Source: Pseudarthrobacter oxydans (lineage in GTDB: Bacteria > Actinomycetota > Actinomycetes > Actinomycetales > Micrococcaceae). Taken from it: a DNA stretch of 64,000 bases. The position numbers were made by a program, and so were the translations under genes. Positions 36,476 to 45,764 of the stretch are shown piece after piece (the stretch's first letter is position 1; each line of letters opens with the position of its first letter). The stretch spans positions 47,562-111,561 of the forward strand of contig NZ_JABTYH010000014.1 in the NCBI RefSeq assembly GCF_013314975.1, in the 5' to 3' direction. The notes under the pieces are model-generated. The model was not told the origin of the DNA, did not search any database, and worked only from the letters and a program-made list of their open reading frames with translations.

Positions 36476-37530
36476 TGACCGCCATCACGAACATCACCAC
36501 GCTGTACCGGGACAGGGAGGCCCTGCCGCTGCGGACCCGCCTGCTGTTCACTTTCGGTGCGGTGGCCGCACTGCACGCGGCCGCCGTCATGCTCCTGCTG
36601 GCCGGCAACGCCGCCGGATCCGGTGCGAAGCCGCTCATCTGGGGGCTCGTCCTCACGGCCTACCTGGCGGGCGTCAAGCACAGCTTCGACTGGGACCACC
36701 TCGCCGCGATCGACAACTCCACACGCAAGTTCGTGGCACAGCGCCAGGACCCGGTGAGCGTGGGCTTCGCCTTCAGCCTCGGGCACAGTTCGGTGGTGAC
36801 GCTGGCGGGGATCCTGGTGGTTGCCGGCGCCGGCATGGCAGGCCAGTTCATGCAGGACGGAACCACGGGCAACCTGGTGCTCGGGCTGATCGGCAGCGGC
36901 GTCTCCGGGCTGTTCCTGCTGGCCATGGGCCTGTTCAACGGTTCGGCCTTCGCGCGTTCGGCGCGGGCCTACCGCCGGGCCCGGACCGGGGCGACGGTTG
37001 ACCCAGGCGACCTTGAGCCCCGGGGACTGGTGGCCCTGCTGCTGGCCCGGCCGCTGTCCAGGGTGCGGCGGCCGCGGAATATCTACGTGATCGGGTTCCT
37101 GTTCGGGCTGGGGTTCGATACTGCCACCACCATCGGGCTGCTGATGATGACGACGGCGGCCTCGCTGGCGGGGGTGCCGCCGTTCGCGCTCCTGGCGCTG
37201 CCGCTGGCGTTCACGGCCGCGATGACCCTTTGCGATTCGCTGAACGGGGTGGCCATGATGCGGATGTACCGTTCTGCCCTGGACGACCCCCAGCGGCGGC
37301 TGGGCTTCAACGCCGTGGTCACCGGCATCTCAGCGGTGTCCGCCCTGTTTATCGCGGTGATCACGCTGGGCGGTTTCGCCAACGCCGCCTTCGCACTGGA
37401 AGATCCCCTGACGGTGTGGCTGGAATCCCTCGACCTGGGCGACGCAGGCCTGCTGCTGGTGGCGCTGCTGCTGGCCGTGTGGGGAGCGGCGGCAGTTAAG
37501 GGACGCTTGGCGGGCAGCCCCAGGCACTGA
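36475..37530 (+). CDS. NiCoT-family nickel/cobalt transporter
   Basis: Membrane transporter of 351 residues with about eight hydrophobic segments. The second-helix metal signature reads HSFDWDHLAAIDN (His69, Asp72, Asp74, His75), a variant of the NiCoT RHAxDADHI motif. FSLGHSSVV and LGFDTATTIGLL are the other two signatures. It is translationally coupled to ureD, so it very likely supplies nickel to urease. Confidence 0.93.
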   Translation: MTAITNITTLYRDREALPLRTRLLFTFGAVAALHAAAVMLLLAGNAAGSGAKPLIWGLVLTAYLAGVKHSFDWDHLAAIDNSTRKFVAQRQDPVSVGFAFSLGHSSVVTLAGILVVAGAGMAGQFMQDGTTGNLVLGLIGSGVSGLFLLAMGLFNGSAFARSARAYRRARTGATVDPGDLEPRGLVALLLARPLSRVRRPRNIYVIGFLFGLGFDTATTIGLLMMTTAASLAGVPPFALLALPLAFTAAMTLCDSLNGVAMMRMYRSALDDPQRRLGFNAVVTGISAVSALFIAVITLGGFANAAFALEDPLTVWLESLDLGDAGLLLVALLLAVWGAAAVKGRLAGSPRH

Positions 37531-37554
37531 GCGGCCGCTGCCCATAACAGGGCG

Positions 37555-37599
37555 GAGCGGCTCAGGGTGGGGCGGCTCAGTGCTGGGCGGCTCAGGCGG
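37555..37599. repeat. Three 15-bp tandem repeats between convergent genes
   Basis: Units GAGCGGCTCAGGGTG, GGGCGGCTCAGTGCT and GGGCGGCTCAGGCGG share the core GCGGCTCAG. The third unit contains the stop codon of the hexapeptide-repeat gene (37592-37594). No terminator-like hairpin was seen here. Confidence 0.75.
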
Positions 37600-38044
37600 C
37601 CACCCTGCCGCTGCCCTGCCGGTGCTGCCTGCCTTTCCCCTGGGCCCGGCGCGCCACCCGCGAACCTGCGGGGACCTGCCCGCCGTCCGGAACCGCGGAG
37701 TCTGCGTGGACCTGGACCCCGTGCTCGATCAGGACCCCGGAGCCGATCCGCGAGTGGCTGCCGATGTTCACCCGGTTCCCGATCACCGTTCCGCGGCCGA
37801 TGCGTACGCCGTCGCCAATAACGGCGCGCTCGCCGATTACGGCGTCGCGGTCAATCCAGCTGCCGTGGCCGATCCGGCACCCGGGACCCACCTTGGCACC
37901 CTGCTCCACATACGTCATGCGGCCGACGCGGGTATTTTCGGGGACCGAGGCTCCGGGGGCAACGAGTCCGCCGCCGTTGGCATGCCGGACGTACCGGGTG
38001 ACCTTTCCGGCGTCGTCTTCCACTGAAACAAACTTCGCGTTCAT
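37592..38044 (-). CDS. Left-handed beta-helix (hexapeptide repeat) protein
   Basis: Protein of 150 residues built mostly of hexapeptide repeats of the [LIV]-G-x4 type from about residue 25 to 120 (VIGERAVIGDGVRIGRGTVI and flanking turns). This predicts a left-handed beta-helix as in acyltransferases and gamma-carbonic anhydrases. No catalytic histidine motif of those enzymes is obvious, and the C-terminus is basic (RRAQGKGRQHRQ). ATG 38044 follows GAGGGATTGA. Function unknown; it may be structural or transferase-like. Confidence 0.75.
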   Translation of the reverse strand: MNAKFVSVEDDAGKVTRYVRHANGGGLVAPGASVPENTRVGRMTYVEQGAKVGPGCRIGHGSWIDRDAVIGERAVIGDGVRIGRGTVIGNRVNIGSHSRIGSGVLIEHGVQVHADSAVPDGGQVPAGSRVARRAQGKGRQHRQGSGRVAA

Positions 38045-38140
38045 TCAATCCCTCGTTAACGGCGCGGCACTCCAGCCGCACATTCAGTTAACGGTTCACA
38101 ACTCAAAGGGATTCCCGAACGGCGCCGGGCGCCCCCTTCG

Positions 38141-40450
38141 CTACGGCGAGGCCTCCCCGTGCCCTGCGCTTTCCTCTTCGCCAGGGCCGGGGTCCTCCTC
38201 TGTCAGCAGCAGGGCAGTCCCCTGGTAGGCAGGCAGTTCGAGGAAGAAGCTGTGCAGGTCATCAACCTGGCCAACCGCTGCCCCGCTGAACAGGTCGTGC
38301 ACGGCGGACCCGGGGACCAGGTGGCTGGACTGGATGCTGCCGGCAATGTCCTGGTCGGAGAAATTCAGCACCGTCACCTCCAGCGCTCCGCTGCCCAGCT
38401 GGATGACCATCACCAGCAGGCCGCGGTGTGAAACGCCGGGCACATCCAGCAGCGACCCCGTGGCGATGCCGTGTTCTTCGCGGACAGCCAGGATCTGCTG
38501 GAGCCGCCTGGCGTAGGAGCCGGGATCCTGCAGCTGGTCGGGGAGCGGGCCGTAGAGGCTGCGGGCCCGCGGCATGCCGGAGGAGGAGTGTTCCGCATCC
38601 GGGCTGGTGCCCATGATGTCGTGCGCCCCGCGGTTGATCCAGCGGGTGTCACCCTGGGCCGTGAGTTCCTCCACGCTCTTGCGGTCCAGCGCGGTGATGC
38701 CGGCAAGGTCCCAGCCGGACAGGGCAAAGACGCCGGGCTGCAGGGCGTTGTACATGGACAGGAGGATGTGCACATCCAGGATCTGCGCCTCCTGCTCCGG
38801 GGTGATGGCGTCAGGATCCTGGACCCCCAGGGCGGCCATGATGAAGCTGACCGTTGTGCAGGCGATCCCGTTGGTGGTGAACACCGCGTTGTAGGGGGCG
38901 TTCTCCCCGGTCAGGCGCTCCCGCATGGTCTGCTGGACCTGCTCCGCGAGCTGCGCCCCCGTGAGCTCCTGGCCTGCGAGCTCGAACATCTCGTCCCGGT
39001 GTCCGGCAGCGAAGTGCATCAGCTCGTAGGTCAGTTCGTCATGGTTTTGCAGCGCGTGGACCAGCGACGCCTGGTCTACACCGATCTCCATGGACAGGCG
39101 GAGCGTCAGGCGCAGCAGCTCGGTATCGGCGGTGACCAGCGCGTAGTGGTACGCCGGCCGCGTGATGAAGTCGTAGGAAAGGTCCGGGCCTGCTTCCGAG
39201 GTGGCCTTGATGTCGTCGATGGTCAGGTTCAGTTCCTGGAAGGAGAACCCGCCCACCTTGCGGATCATGGACCCGATGAGCTGGTTGGCGGCCTCGGACA
39301 GCGGGTGCCCCTCGGACCAGCCCGGCTGCTCTTCGGCGCTTTTCTCCACGCCCAGGAACCCGTTCGCATCGAGCCTGAGCGCACCGGTGCCAAGGTCAAC
39401 CAGGGAATGCAGCGCGTCACCGACCACCAGGCGCATCCCGGCGAACGTTGGGTCCAGCCAGTTGATGGAGGGCTGGCCAGCCTTGAAGTAGTGGAGGTAG
39501 ACCCAGCGGCGGGTCTTCCCTGTGGTGTCAACGATCGCCCGGGTGGCGCTCCAGTTCGTTTCCTTGACGCCGGGCTCGTAGAAGATGACCCGCTGCAGCC
39601 GGCCGATGATGTAGCCTGCCTTCTGCAGCGCCTGTTCCGAGTCGGGACTCAGGTTCACCGAGTCCTGCCCCTCCGGCACGTCCGGCAGCAGGTGCCAGTC
39701 CTCCTCCGGGATGTCCACCATGTGGTAAATCCCCGGGTAGTCCCGGAAGTTCATTTCGGCGAGGCGGAAGTCGGCGCCCTTGCCGGTGTGCCCGGGAACA
39801 ATGTCATCGATGATCGTGCCGCCGTGGTCCGTGGCCACCTGGCACATGGAGCGGAACTCGTCCTCCGTGCCAAACACCGGGTCGATCGCCATGCTGATCC
39901 GGTCGAAGTGCCCGTCAACGCTGGGCGTCTGGGACCAGCCGCTGATGCCGCCCGCCAGCTTGACCGGGCCCGTGTGGATGGCCCGGATCCCGATTTCGCT
40001 GAAGGCTTCCCACATGGCCGGATCGCCCAGGGCGGAGAGGAAGGACTGGCTGGACCTGGTGATGAAGGACAGGGGGTACGCGGTGAACCACACCGGTGCG
40101 CGCTCCACGGCGGCCCGGGGGTTGGGATGCGCGTAGGAGTTCTGCCACATGCTGGCCTGCCCGGACAGCTGCCGGGCCAGTGCGTTCGCATCTCCCAGCA
40201 TCGCCTGGTTCCGCAGCCATTCGACGTAGGCCGCGTTCCGCCCATCGAATTCGAAGGACGGCCTGGTGGCGTAGTACTGGCGGCGGCGCGCGGTCGGCCT
40301 CAGCGCTTTGGGCCGGGCAGGATAGAGATGTTCGTCGAAATTGACGTCCGGTTCCACCAAGGGCTCAGCTGCCGCCGAACCTGCTTCCTGGTCATCACCT
40401 GCAACGGTCTCCGGTTCAAAGACACCGTCGCTGGCCATAGGTTCCCGCAT
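38141..40450 (-). CDS. GH13 enzyme, divergent trehalose-synthase-like
   Basis: Alpha-amylase-family enzyme of 769 residues. The GH13 catalytic residues are Asp361 (RLDANGF), Glu406 (FQELNL) and Asp471 (QNHDEL). Region I reads [11 protein letters not shown], a variant of the usual DxVxNH. Regions around [16 protein letters not shown] and the overall length suggest maltose alpha-glucosyltransferase (TreS)-like activity, interconverting maltose and trehalose, but it is divergent from classical TreS. The first 45 residues are acidic and probably disordered. Start uncertain: ATG 40450 is used; 40513 and 40435 are alternatives. Confidence 0.75.
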   Translation of the reverse strand: MREPMASDGVFEPETVAGDDQEAGSAAAEPLVEPDVNFDEHLYPARPKALRPTARRRQYYATRPSFEFDGRNAAYVEWLRNQAMLGDANALARQLSGQASMWQNSYAHPNPRAAVERAPVWFTAYPLSFITRSSQSFLSALGDPAMWEAFSEIGIRAIHTGPVKLAGGISGWSQTPSVDGHFDRISMAIDPVFGTEDEFRSMCQVATDHGGTIIDDIVPGHTGKGADFRLAEMNFRDYPGIYHMVDIPEEDWHLLPDVPEGQDSVNLSPDSEQALQKAGYIIGRLQRVIFYEPGVKETNWSATRAIVDTTGKTRRWVYLHYFKAGQPSINWLDPTFAGMRLVVGDALHSLVDLGTGALRLDANGFLGVEKSAEEQPGWSEGHPLSEAANQLIGSMIRKVGGFSFQELNLTIDDIKATSEAGPDLSYDFITRPAYHYALVTADTELLRLTLRLSMEIGVDQASLVHALQNHDELTYELMHFAAGHRDEMFELAGQELTGAQLAEQVQQTMRERLTGENAPYNAVFTTNGIACTTVSFIMAALGVQDPDAITPEQEAQILDVHILLSMYNALQPGVFALSGWDLAGITALDRKSVEELTAQGDTRWINRGAHDIMGTSPDAEHSSSGMPRARSLYGPLPDQLQDPGSYARRLQQILAVREEHGIATGSLLDVPGVSHRGLLVMVIQLGSGALEVTVLNFSDQDIAGSIQSSHLVPGSAVHDLFSGAAVGQVDDLHSFFLELPAYQGTALLLTEEDPGPGEEESAGHGEASP

Positions 40451-40575
40451 GAGTCCTCTTTCTACAAGTTGTTTCCGCGGTCCCAAGGCGTGCTGCCTGG
40501 CCGCCCTGTCCATAATCCCTGTACCCGGGGGTGCCGGGACTATTCGGGGCGAACTACGAAACTACCAAGAAACGG

Positions 40576-41235
40576 CTAGGCCACGAGGTTTGCGGCCGCC
40601 GTGTCCATGTGGGCCCTGATGGTTTTCCGCGCCAGCGAGGCATCGCCGGTCTCAATGGCGGCCACGATGTCGTGGTGCCGGTCCACGCTCATGTTCTTGA
40701 CGCCTTTTTCGAGTCCGGCAAACATGATGGACATCCTGATGGACCCTTCCAGGGATTCCCAGGTGTGCAGGAGGGTTTCGTTGCCCGTGAGCCGGCAAAG
40801 GGTGCGGTGGAACTCCAGGTCCGATTCGACCCGCTGCTGCAGGCTCTCCTTTTCCGCGGCCTTCATCGTGTCAATGGCTGCGCGGAGGGAGGTGATGGCG
40901 TGCTGGCGGTCCGGCAGTTCGCAGAGCGTCCGGGCGGCCAGGGACTCAAGGGCGGCGCGGACGGCGTAGATATCGCGGATTTCCTTCTCGTCCAGGTGGC
41001 GGACGGAGAGCCTGCCGCGGGGACCGGCGGACAGCAGGCCCTCCTGTTCCAGTTGGCGGAGCGCCTCACGGAGTGTTCCCCGGCTGATCCGGAGCATCTC
41101 CGAAAGTTCGGTTTCCACCAGGTGGCGGCCGGGTTCCAGCTCTCCGCTGGTGATCGCTGTGCGCAGTGCCGAGAGGGCCTGCTCGCGCAGGCTCTTCTTT
41201 TCCAGTCCCAGCAGCGGTGCTGTCGCTCCGGCCAT
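40576..41235 (-). CDS. GntR-family regulator with FCD domain
   Basis: Regulator of 219 residues: N-terminal winged helix (about 15-80, with LSEMLRISRGTLREALRQLEQEGLL) and a helical FCD ligand domain. ATG 41235 is chosen. GACTGT-CT-ACAGTC at 41262-41275 lies about 30 bp upstream, and the same motif repeats three times at 44695-44778 in the control region of the catabolic cluster. It is therefore the likely regulator of both itself and the cluster. Ligand unknown. Confidence 0.9.
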   Translation of the reverse strand: MAGATAPLLGLEKKSLREQALSALRTAITSGELEPGRHLVETELSEMLRISRGTLREALRQLEQEGLLSAGPRGRLSVRHLDEKEIRDIYAVRAALESLAARTLCELPDRQHAITSLRAAIDTMKAAEKESLQQRVESDLEFHRTLCRLTGNETLLHTWESLEGSIRMSIMFAGLEKGVKNMSVDRHHDIVAAIETGDASLARKTIRAHMDTAAANLVA

Positions 41236-41261
41236 GGCGTCCGTCCTCAATGTTGGAAGTC

Positions 41262-41275
41262 GACTGTCTACAGTC
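41262..41275. promoter_or_regulatory. Candidate GntR operator before its own gene
   Basis: GACTGTCTACAGTC, an inverted repeat with perfect six-base arms and two central bases. It matches the repeats at 44738 and 44765. Confidence 0.75.
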
Positions 41276-41299
41276 GGTAATAGTTTCGATAGTACGGCA

Positions 41300-41337
41300 G
41301 AAAGCACGGCACCGGCCGGGACCGGTGCCGTGCTTTC
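41300..41337 (-). terminator. Hairpin after the split-transketolase genes
   Basis: Perfect 16-bp stem GAAAGCACGGCACCGG / CCGGTGCCGTGCTTTC with a six-base loop. The T-run is poor, but the stem is very stable. It separates the transketolase operon from the GntR gene. Confidence 0.7.
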
Positions 41338-41366
41338 CGTGGTTCCTGCTCCGTGGTTCGCACCAG

Positions 41367-42413
41367 CTAGCCGAGTTCGGCCAGGACCTTTGCCACGATG
41401 CGGTCCACGGCCAGGCCGTAGCGGTCATGCAGCGTCGGCAGGGCGCCGGCGTCGAGGAACTGGTCCGGGAGGGCCACGGGTACCACGCGCTTGCCCACGC
41501 CGGCCGTGACGACGGCGGAGGCGACCGTTTCGAACAGGCCGCCCACCACGGAGTGGTTTTCCAGGGTGACGGCAAGCCGGTCGGTGTTGATCTCGGCAAG
41601 GACGGTGGCGGCGTCGAACGGCTTGATGGTGGGGGTGTGGACGACGGCGACGTCCACGTTGTGTGCCGCGAGCGCCTTTGCTGCCTGCAGCGCGCGCATG
41701 GTCATCAGCCCGGAGGAGATGAAGACGACGTCGTTGCCGCCGCGCAGCACCTTGGCCTTGCCGAGTTCGAAGGTGTAGCCGTATTCGTCCAGGACGGTGG
41801 GGACGTTGCCCCGGAGCAGGCGCAGGTAGGTGGGCCCGTCGCTGGCGGCGAGCTGCGGAACGGCCTGTTCAATGTCGATCGAGTCGCACGGGTCCACGAT
41901 GGTGAGGTTGGGCATGCCGCGGAAGATCGCCATGTCCTCGGTGGCCTGGTGGCTGGGGCCGTATCCGGTGGTCAGGCCGGGGAGGCCACCCACGATGTTG
42001 ACGTTCAGGTTCGGCTCGGCAGCGTCGAGGCAGAGGAAGTCGTAGGCGCGGCGGGCGGCGAACACGGAGTAGGTGGACGCGAACGGTACCAGGCCGGTTT
42101 CGGCCAGCCCGGCCGCGGCGCCGAACAGCAGCTGCTCGGCCATGCCCATCTGGAAGAAGCGCTCCGGGAAGGCCTTGGCGAAGATGTGCATGTCCGTGTA
42201 CTTGCCCAGGTCCGCAGTCAGGCCGACGATCCTGTCGTTCTCCTGCGCAGCCTTCACCAGTGCGTGCCCGAACGGGGCAGACGCGGTCTTCTGTCCGGGG
42301 TCGGCGAAGGAGGCGATCATCGCCGAGGTCTTCAGTTTCGGCTTGGCCGGTGTTGCAGCGGCTGCTGCGGTGACTGTAGGTGCCGCAGCGGCGGCCGAGG
42401 TGGTGGTGCTCAT
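41367..42413 (-). CDS. Transketolase C-terminal subunit (split type)
   Basis: Pyrimidine-binding plus C-terminal domains of a two-gene transketolase, 348 residues. The first 30 residues are an Ala/Thr-rich leader. Conserved SAPFGHALVKAAQENDRIV, MGMAEQLLFGAAAGLAETG and PFASTYSVFAARRAYD are visible, and the Glu of MAEQ is the cofactor-activating glutamate. ATG 42413 overlaps the stop of the N-subunit (ATGA), so a stoichiometric pair is made. Two-subunit transketolases of this sort include the apulose-4-phosphate enzyme; the real substrate here is inferred from context. Confidence 0.9.
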   Translation of the reverse strand: MSTTTSAAAAAPTVTAAAAATPAKPKLKTSAMIASFADPGQKTASAPFGHALVKAAQENDRIVGLTADLGKYTDMHIFAKAFPERFFQMGMAEQLLFGAAAGLAETGLVPFASTYSVFAARRAYDFLCLDAAEPNLNVNIVGGLPGLTTGYGPSHQATEDMAIFRGMPNLTIVDPCDSIDIEQAVPQLAASDGPTYLRLLRGNVPTVLDEYGYTFELGKAKVLRGGNDVVFISSGLMTMRALQAAKALAAHNVDVAVVHTPTIKPFDAATVLAEINTDRLAVTLENHSVVGGLFETVASAVVTAGVGKRVVPVALPDQFLDAGALPTLHDRYGLAVDRIVAKVLAELG

Positions 42414-43312
42414 GCTGAAGCCTTTCCTTCGTATCCGGCGGTGAGCTGCTCGCGGCAGACCTGCCATTCGTGTTCGTCGATGCGCATGAAGTGCGCCTTT
42501 TCGCGCTCCTCCAGCAGCGGCACTCCGCGGCCCACCTTGGTATCGCACAGGATTACCGAAGGACGTCCGACGGCGGCCGCCTGGGCGGCTGCGTTGTCGA
42601 ACGCTGCCAGCAGCGCGCCGACGTCGTTTCCGTCCACCCGCTGCGTGTACCAGCCGAAGGATTCCCATTTCTCGGTCACCGGCTCGGTGCGGAGCACCGT
42701 GTCCGTCTTGCCGTCGGCCTGCAGGGCGTTGATGTCCACCATCGCGGTGAGGTTGCCCAGCTGGTGGTGGTGCGCACCCATGGCGGCCTCCCAGGTGGAG
42801 CCCTCGTCCAGTTCGCCGTCGGACAGGAAGTTGAAGACGCGGGCGCTGGAGCCCTGGTGGCGCAGGCCCAGGGCCATGCCCACGGCAATGGTGAGCCCGT
42901 GCCCCAGCGACCCTCCGGAGATTTCCATGCCCGGCGTGTAGGTGGACATGCCGGACATCGGCAGCCGGGAATCGTCCGATCCGTAGGTTTCCAGCTCCTG
43001 CACGGGGAGGATGCCGGCCTCGGCGAGGGCCGCGTAGTGGCCGATCGCGTAGTGGCCGGTGGAGAGCAGGAACCTGTCCCGTGCTTCCCAGTGCGGGTCC
43101 TCCGCCCGGAAGCGGAGCTGGTCGCCGTAGACCGTGGCGAGCATGTCCGCAGCCCCGAGGGCCTGGCCAACATAGCCCTGCCCCTGGACCTCGCCCATGT
43201 TCAGGGCATGGTGCCGGATGCGGTAGGCCGCAGCGCTGACGTGCGCCAACCGGTCCTGGACGATTCCTGCGGGCATTGCTGACTCCGTGTTCGATTCGTG
43301 GGTGATGGTCAT
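42410..43312 (-). CDS. Transketolase N-terminal subunit (split type)
   Basis: Diphosphate-binding domain of the two-gene transketolase, 300 residues. RFLLSTGHYAIGHYAALAEAG and the thiamine-diphosphate motif SDGELDEGSTWEAAM followed by MVDINALQ are present. It starts within the stop of the MHS transporter gene (ATGA). Together with the C-subunit it should transfer a two-carbon ketol unit between sugar phosphates. Confidence 0.9.
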   Translation of the reverse strand: MTITHESNTESAMPAGIVQDRLAHVSAAAYRIRHHALNMGEVQGQGYVGQALGAADMLATVYGDQLRFRAEDPHWEARDRFLLSTGHYAIGHYAALAEAGILPVQELETYGSDDSRLPMSGMSTYTPGMEISGGSLGHGLTIAVGMALGLRHQGSSARVFNFLSDGELDEGSTWEAAMGAHHHQLGNLTAMVDINALQADGKTDTVLRTEPVTEKWESFGWYTQRVDGNDVGALLAAFDNAAAQAAAVGRPSVILCDTKVGRGVPLLEEREKAHFMRIDEHEWQVCREQLTAGYEGKASA

Positions 43313-44649
43313 GAGACGGTCACTGACTGCGGGGTGCTTTTGGCGGCTTCATCTGCCAGCTGGCGCTCGCGCTTGCCCCACGTTTCCCGGGTGACGAGGG
43401 CGGCCCAGAGACCGATGGCTGCGTAGAAGCTGAAGAGGAGCGCGGGGCCCATCCAGCCAAGGGCTACGAACAGCAGGGTGGTGACGAAGGGGGTGAAGCC
43501 GGAGACCATGGCGGAGATCTGGTACGCCAGGGAGGCGCCGGAGGAGCGGGTCTTGGCCTGGAACAGTTCCGGGAACCACGGGCCCTGGGCGCCGGCCAGC
43601 GAGTTCTGGCAGACCGCGTAGGAGATCACGATGGTGGCGATGACGAAGATGAACATTCCCGTGTTGACCAGCAGGAACATGGGGATGCCAAACAGGGCGG
43701 CGAAGGCGCAGGACCAGATGTACAGGGGACGGCGGCCAATACGGTCCGTGAGCCGGGCCCATGCCATCGTGGCGAAAATGCCGACCGCCGAGGCGATGCA
43801 GAGGGCCACCAGGGTTTCGGTCTTGTCCGCCAGCTGCTGGGTGTGCAGGTAGGAAATCATGTACGTGACGGAGACGGCGTAGCCGGCGGTCTCGGCGATG
43901 CGCAGGCCGATACCCCGGACAATGCTGCGCCAGTCGGTCCTGATGACCTCGACGATGGGGGACTTGACGATCGAGCCGCTCTCCTTGACCTCGTCGAAGA
44001 CGGGGGACTCCGGAACCTTGGAACGGATGATCAGGCCGACGGCGACGAGCACGATGCTCGCGAGGAACGGGACGCGCCAGGCCAGTTCGCCGCCGAGGTT
44101 CACGCTGACCAGGAAGACGAGGTTGGCCAGCAGGAGGCCCACAGGGAAGCCTGCCTGCACGATGCCGGTGTACCTGCCCTTGGACTTCCACGGCGCATGC
44201 TCGTAGCTCATGAGGATGGCGCCGCCCCACTCTGCGCCGAAGGCCAGGCCCTGGACGATGCGGACAAACACCAGCAGGGCCGGCGCCAGGAGGCCCACCT
44301 GCTCGTAGGTGGGAAGCAGGCCGATGAGGAACGTGGCCACGCCCATGAGGATCAGGGAAGCAACCAGGACGGGCTTGCGGCCCACCTTGTCACCCAGGTG
44401 GCCGCCGATGATGCCGCCGATGGGGCGGGCTGCGAAGCCGACGCCCAGGGTGGCGAACGCCGCAAGCGTTCCGGTCACGGGGTCGCCCGTGGGGAAGAAG
44501 GCGGTACCGAAGTACAGGGCCGCAGCGGTGCCGAACCCGATGAAGTCGTAGGTCTCAATCACGGCGCCGACTCCGGAGCCGACGGCTACCCGCTTTGCAT
44601 CCTTGGTGCCATGCACATGGCCGCGCATTTTTAGAGCTTCGTTGCTCAT
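43309..44649 (-). CDS. MHS-family major facilitator transporter
   Basis: Twelve-segment transporter of 446 residues of the metabolite:proton symporter group. The typical opening AVGSGVGAVIETYDFIGFGTAAALYF and the loop motif GGHLGDKVGRKPVL are clear. ATG 44649 is preceded by AAAGGGAAACACC. First gene of the leftward operon with the split transketolase. Its substrate is probably the sugar, polyol or acid degraded by this cluster. Confidence 0.9.
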   Translation of the reverse strand: MSNEALKMRGHVHGTKDAKRVAVGSGVGAVIETYDFIGFGTAAALYFGTAFFPTGDPVTGTLAAFATLGVGFAARPIGGIIGGHLGDKVGRKPVLVASLILMGVATFLIGLLPTYEQVGLLAPALLVFVRIVQGLAFGAEWGGAILMSYEHAPWKSKGRYTGIVQAGFPVGLLLANLVFLVSVNLGGELAWRVPFLASIVLVAVGLIIRSKVPESPVFDEVKESGSIVKSPIVEVIRTDWRSIVRGIGLRIAETAGYAVSVTYMISYLHTQQLADKTETLVALCIASAVGIFATMAWARLTDRIGRRPLYIWSCAFAALFGIPMFLLVNTGMFIFVIATIVISYAVCQNSLAGAQGPWFPELFQAKTRSSGASLAYQISAMVSGFTPFVTTLLFVALGWMGPALLFSFYAAIGLWAALVTRETWGKRERQLADEAAKSTPQSVTVS

Positions 44650-44694
44650 GGTGTTTCCCTTTCGAAAAGCGGCTCAACTGGATCTGCCGCTGTC

Positions 44695-44778
44695 GACTGT
44701 TAACAAATGATACGCCAAGTGTGACCCGGATCATGATCACTGTCAACAGTCGACTTTTAAAGTTGACTGTTGACAGTC
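44695..44778. promoter_or_regulatory. Divergent control region with three GntR-type sites
   Basis: Three copies of the GACTGT-N2-ACAGTC motif: GACTGTTAACAAAT at 44695 (left half only fully conserved), CACTGTCAACAGTC at 44738, and GACTGTTGACAGTC at 44765 (perfect arms). TTGACT at 44763 with TACTGT at 44787 (18-bp spacer) is a plausible rightward promoter overlapping the third site. The region divides the MHS-transketolase operon from the isomerase-SDR-kinase operon. Confidence 0.75.
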
Positions 44779-44849
44779 GACGCATCTACTGTGGTCCTCA
44801 TCACTACCGCCGGCCGCTCCACCAGCCGGCAAGAACCGAAGGATCAACG

Positions 44850-45674
44850 ATGTTCCATTCCAGGCTCGGGTGCTCATCCATCAGCTTCCGCCACCAGGAG
44901 CTTGATGCTGCACTGCGCACCATCACGGACCTGGGTTTCGAGGAAATAGACCTCGGCGCCCTGCCCGGTGTCTGCAACCACGTCCCTTATGAACTGGACG
45001 CGGCAGCCGTCGCGGCCGTATCAGCCGAAGTTGCCGGGTCCGGGCTGCGGGTCCGCTCCGTCAACGGGGACATCGGCGACCTCAACGCAGTGCTCGACGC
45101 CGGACAGCAGGCTGACCGTGCGCGGCACCTGGATGCCCTTCTCACCCTCACGGCCAACACCGGCGCGAAGGCGCTGGTCCTTCCATGCGGCGCCCTGGGC
45201 CACGACCCCGTCCGGAGCGTGGACGAAGACCTGGACACGATCGCCGCCCGGCTCATCCACGCCGGGCAGCGCGCCGCGGAGTTCGGCGTCGAACTCTGGA
45301 CCGAATCCCTGCACTTCCTGCGGTTCTGCTGCAACCTGGAGCGCGCGGAACTGCTGGCACAGCGGCTGGCAGGTTCCGGCGTCGGAATTGTCATGGACTT
45401 CAGCCACATCGTGGCTGCCGGCGAGGACGTCCACGCCTACCTCCGACGGCACCAGGGCCGGATCCGCCACGTCCACCTGCGGGACGCCGTGCCGGGGAAC
45501 ATCAACCTCAGCATCGGCAACGGCCAGGCGGACTTCGCCGGTGGCCTGAAGCAGCTCGCCGCGGACGGCTACACCGGGCACTTCTCGCTCGAACTCGAAA
45601 CCCGGGACGTCACCCACGATGAACGCCCCGCAGCGGCAGCCAAGGCCGCCAGCTTCATCACCGACCTCATCTGA
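44850..45674 (+). CDS. Sugar isomerase/epimerase, TIM-barrel (AP-endonuclease 2 fold)
   Basis: Protein of 274 residues of the xylose-isomerase-like TIM-barrel superfamily that includes hydroxypyruvate isomerase and the known D-apiose isomerase. Metal-ligand segments are visible: ELWTESLH (Glu), VMDFSHI (Asp, His), HVHLRD (His) and LELET (Glu). ATG 44850 is used; the long upstream extension crosses the operator region and is not coding. First gene of the rightward operon. Substrate inferred only from neighbours. Confidence 0.87.
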   Translation: MFHSRLGCSSISFRHQELDAALRTITDLGFEEIDLGALPGVCNHVPYELDAAAVAAVSAEVAGSGLRVRSVNGDIGDLNAVLDAGQQADRARHLDALLTLTANTGAKALVLPCGALGHDPVRSVDEDLDTIAARLIHAGQRAAEFGVELWTESLHFLRFCCNLERAELLAQRLAGSGVGIVMDFSHIVAAGEDVHAYLRRHQGRIRHVHLRDAVPGNINLSIGNGQADFAGGLKQLAADGYTGHFSLELETRDVTHDERPAAAAKAASFITDLI

Positions 45675-45676
45675 CC

Positions 45677-45736
45677 ATCGATTGCTGAGTACTTGCCGTT
45701 TTGAACGTCCAGAACGACAACTACGGAGCAATCGAT
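45677..45736 (+). other. Two-tier hairpin between isomerase and SDR genes
   Basis: Outer arms ATCGATTGCT (45677-45686) and AGCAATCGAT (45727-45736) are perfect 10-bp complements. The 40-base interior can form a second stem, CGTTTTG with CAGAACG (one G-U pair). There is no T-run. It may stabilise or process the message, setting different levels for the upstream isomerase and downstream genes. Confidence 0.6.
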
Positions 45737-45764
45737 CCATCCAAAGAAACCCAAGGAGCACATC

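Noticed and set aside
38471..40579. Plus-strand open frame of about 700 codons
   Set aside because: It is the antisense of the GH13 gene; long antisense frames are common at this GC content, and the minus-strand frame holds the catalytic motifs.
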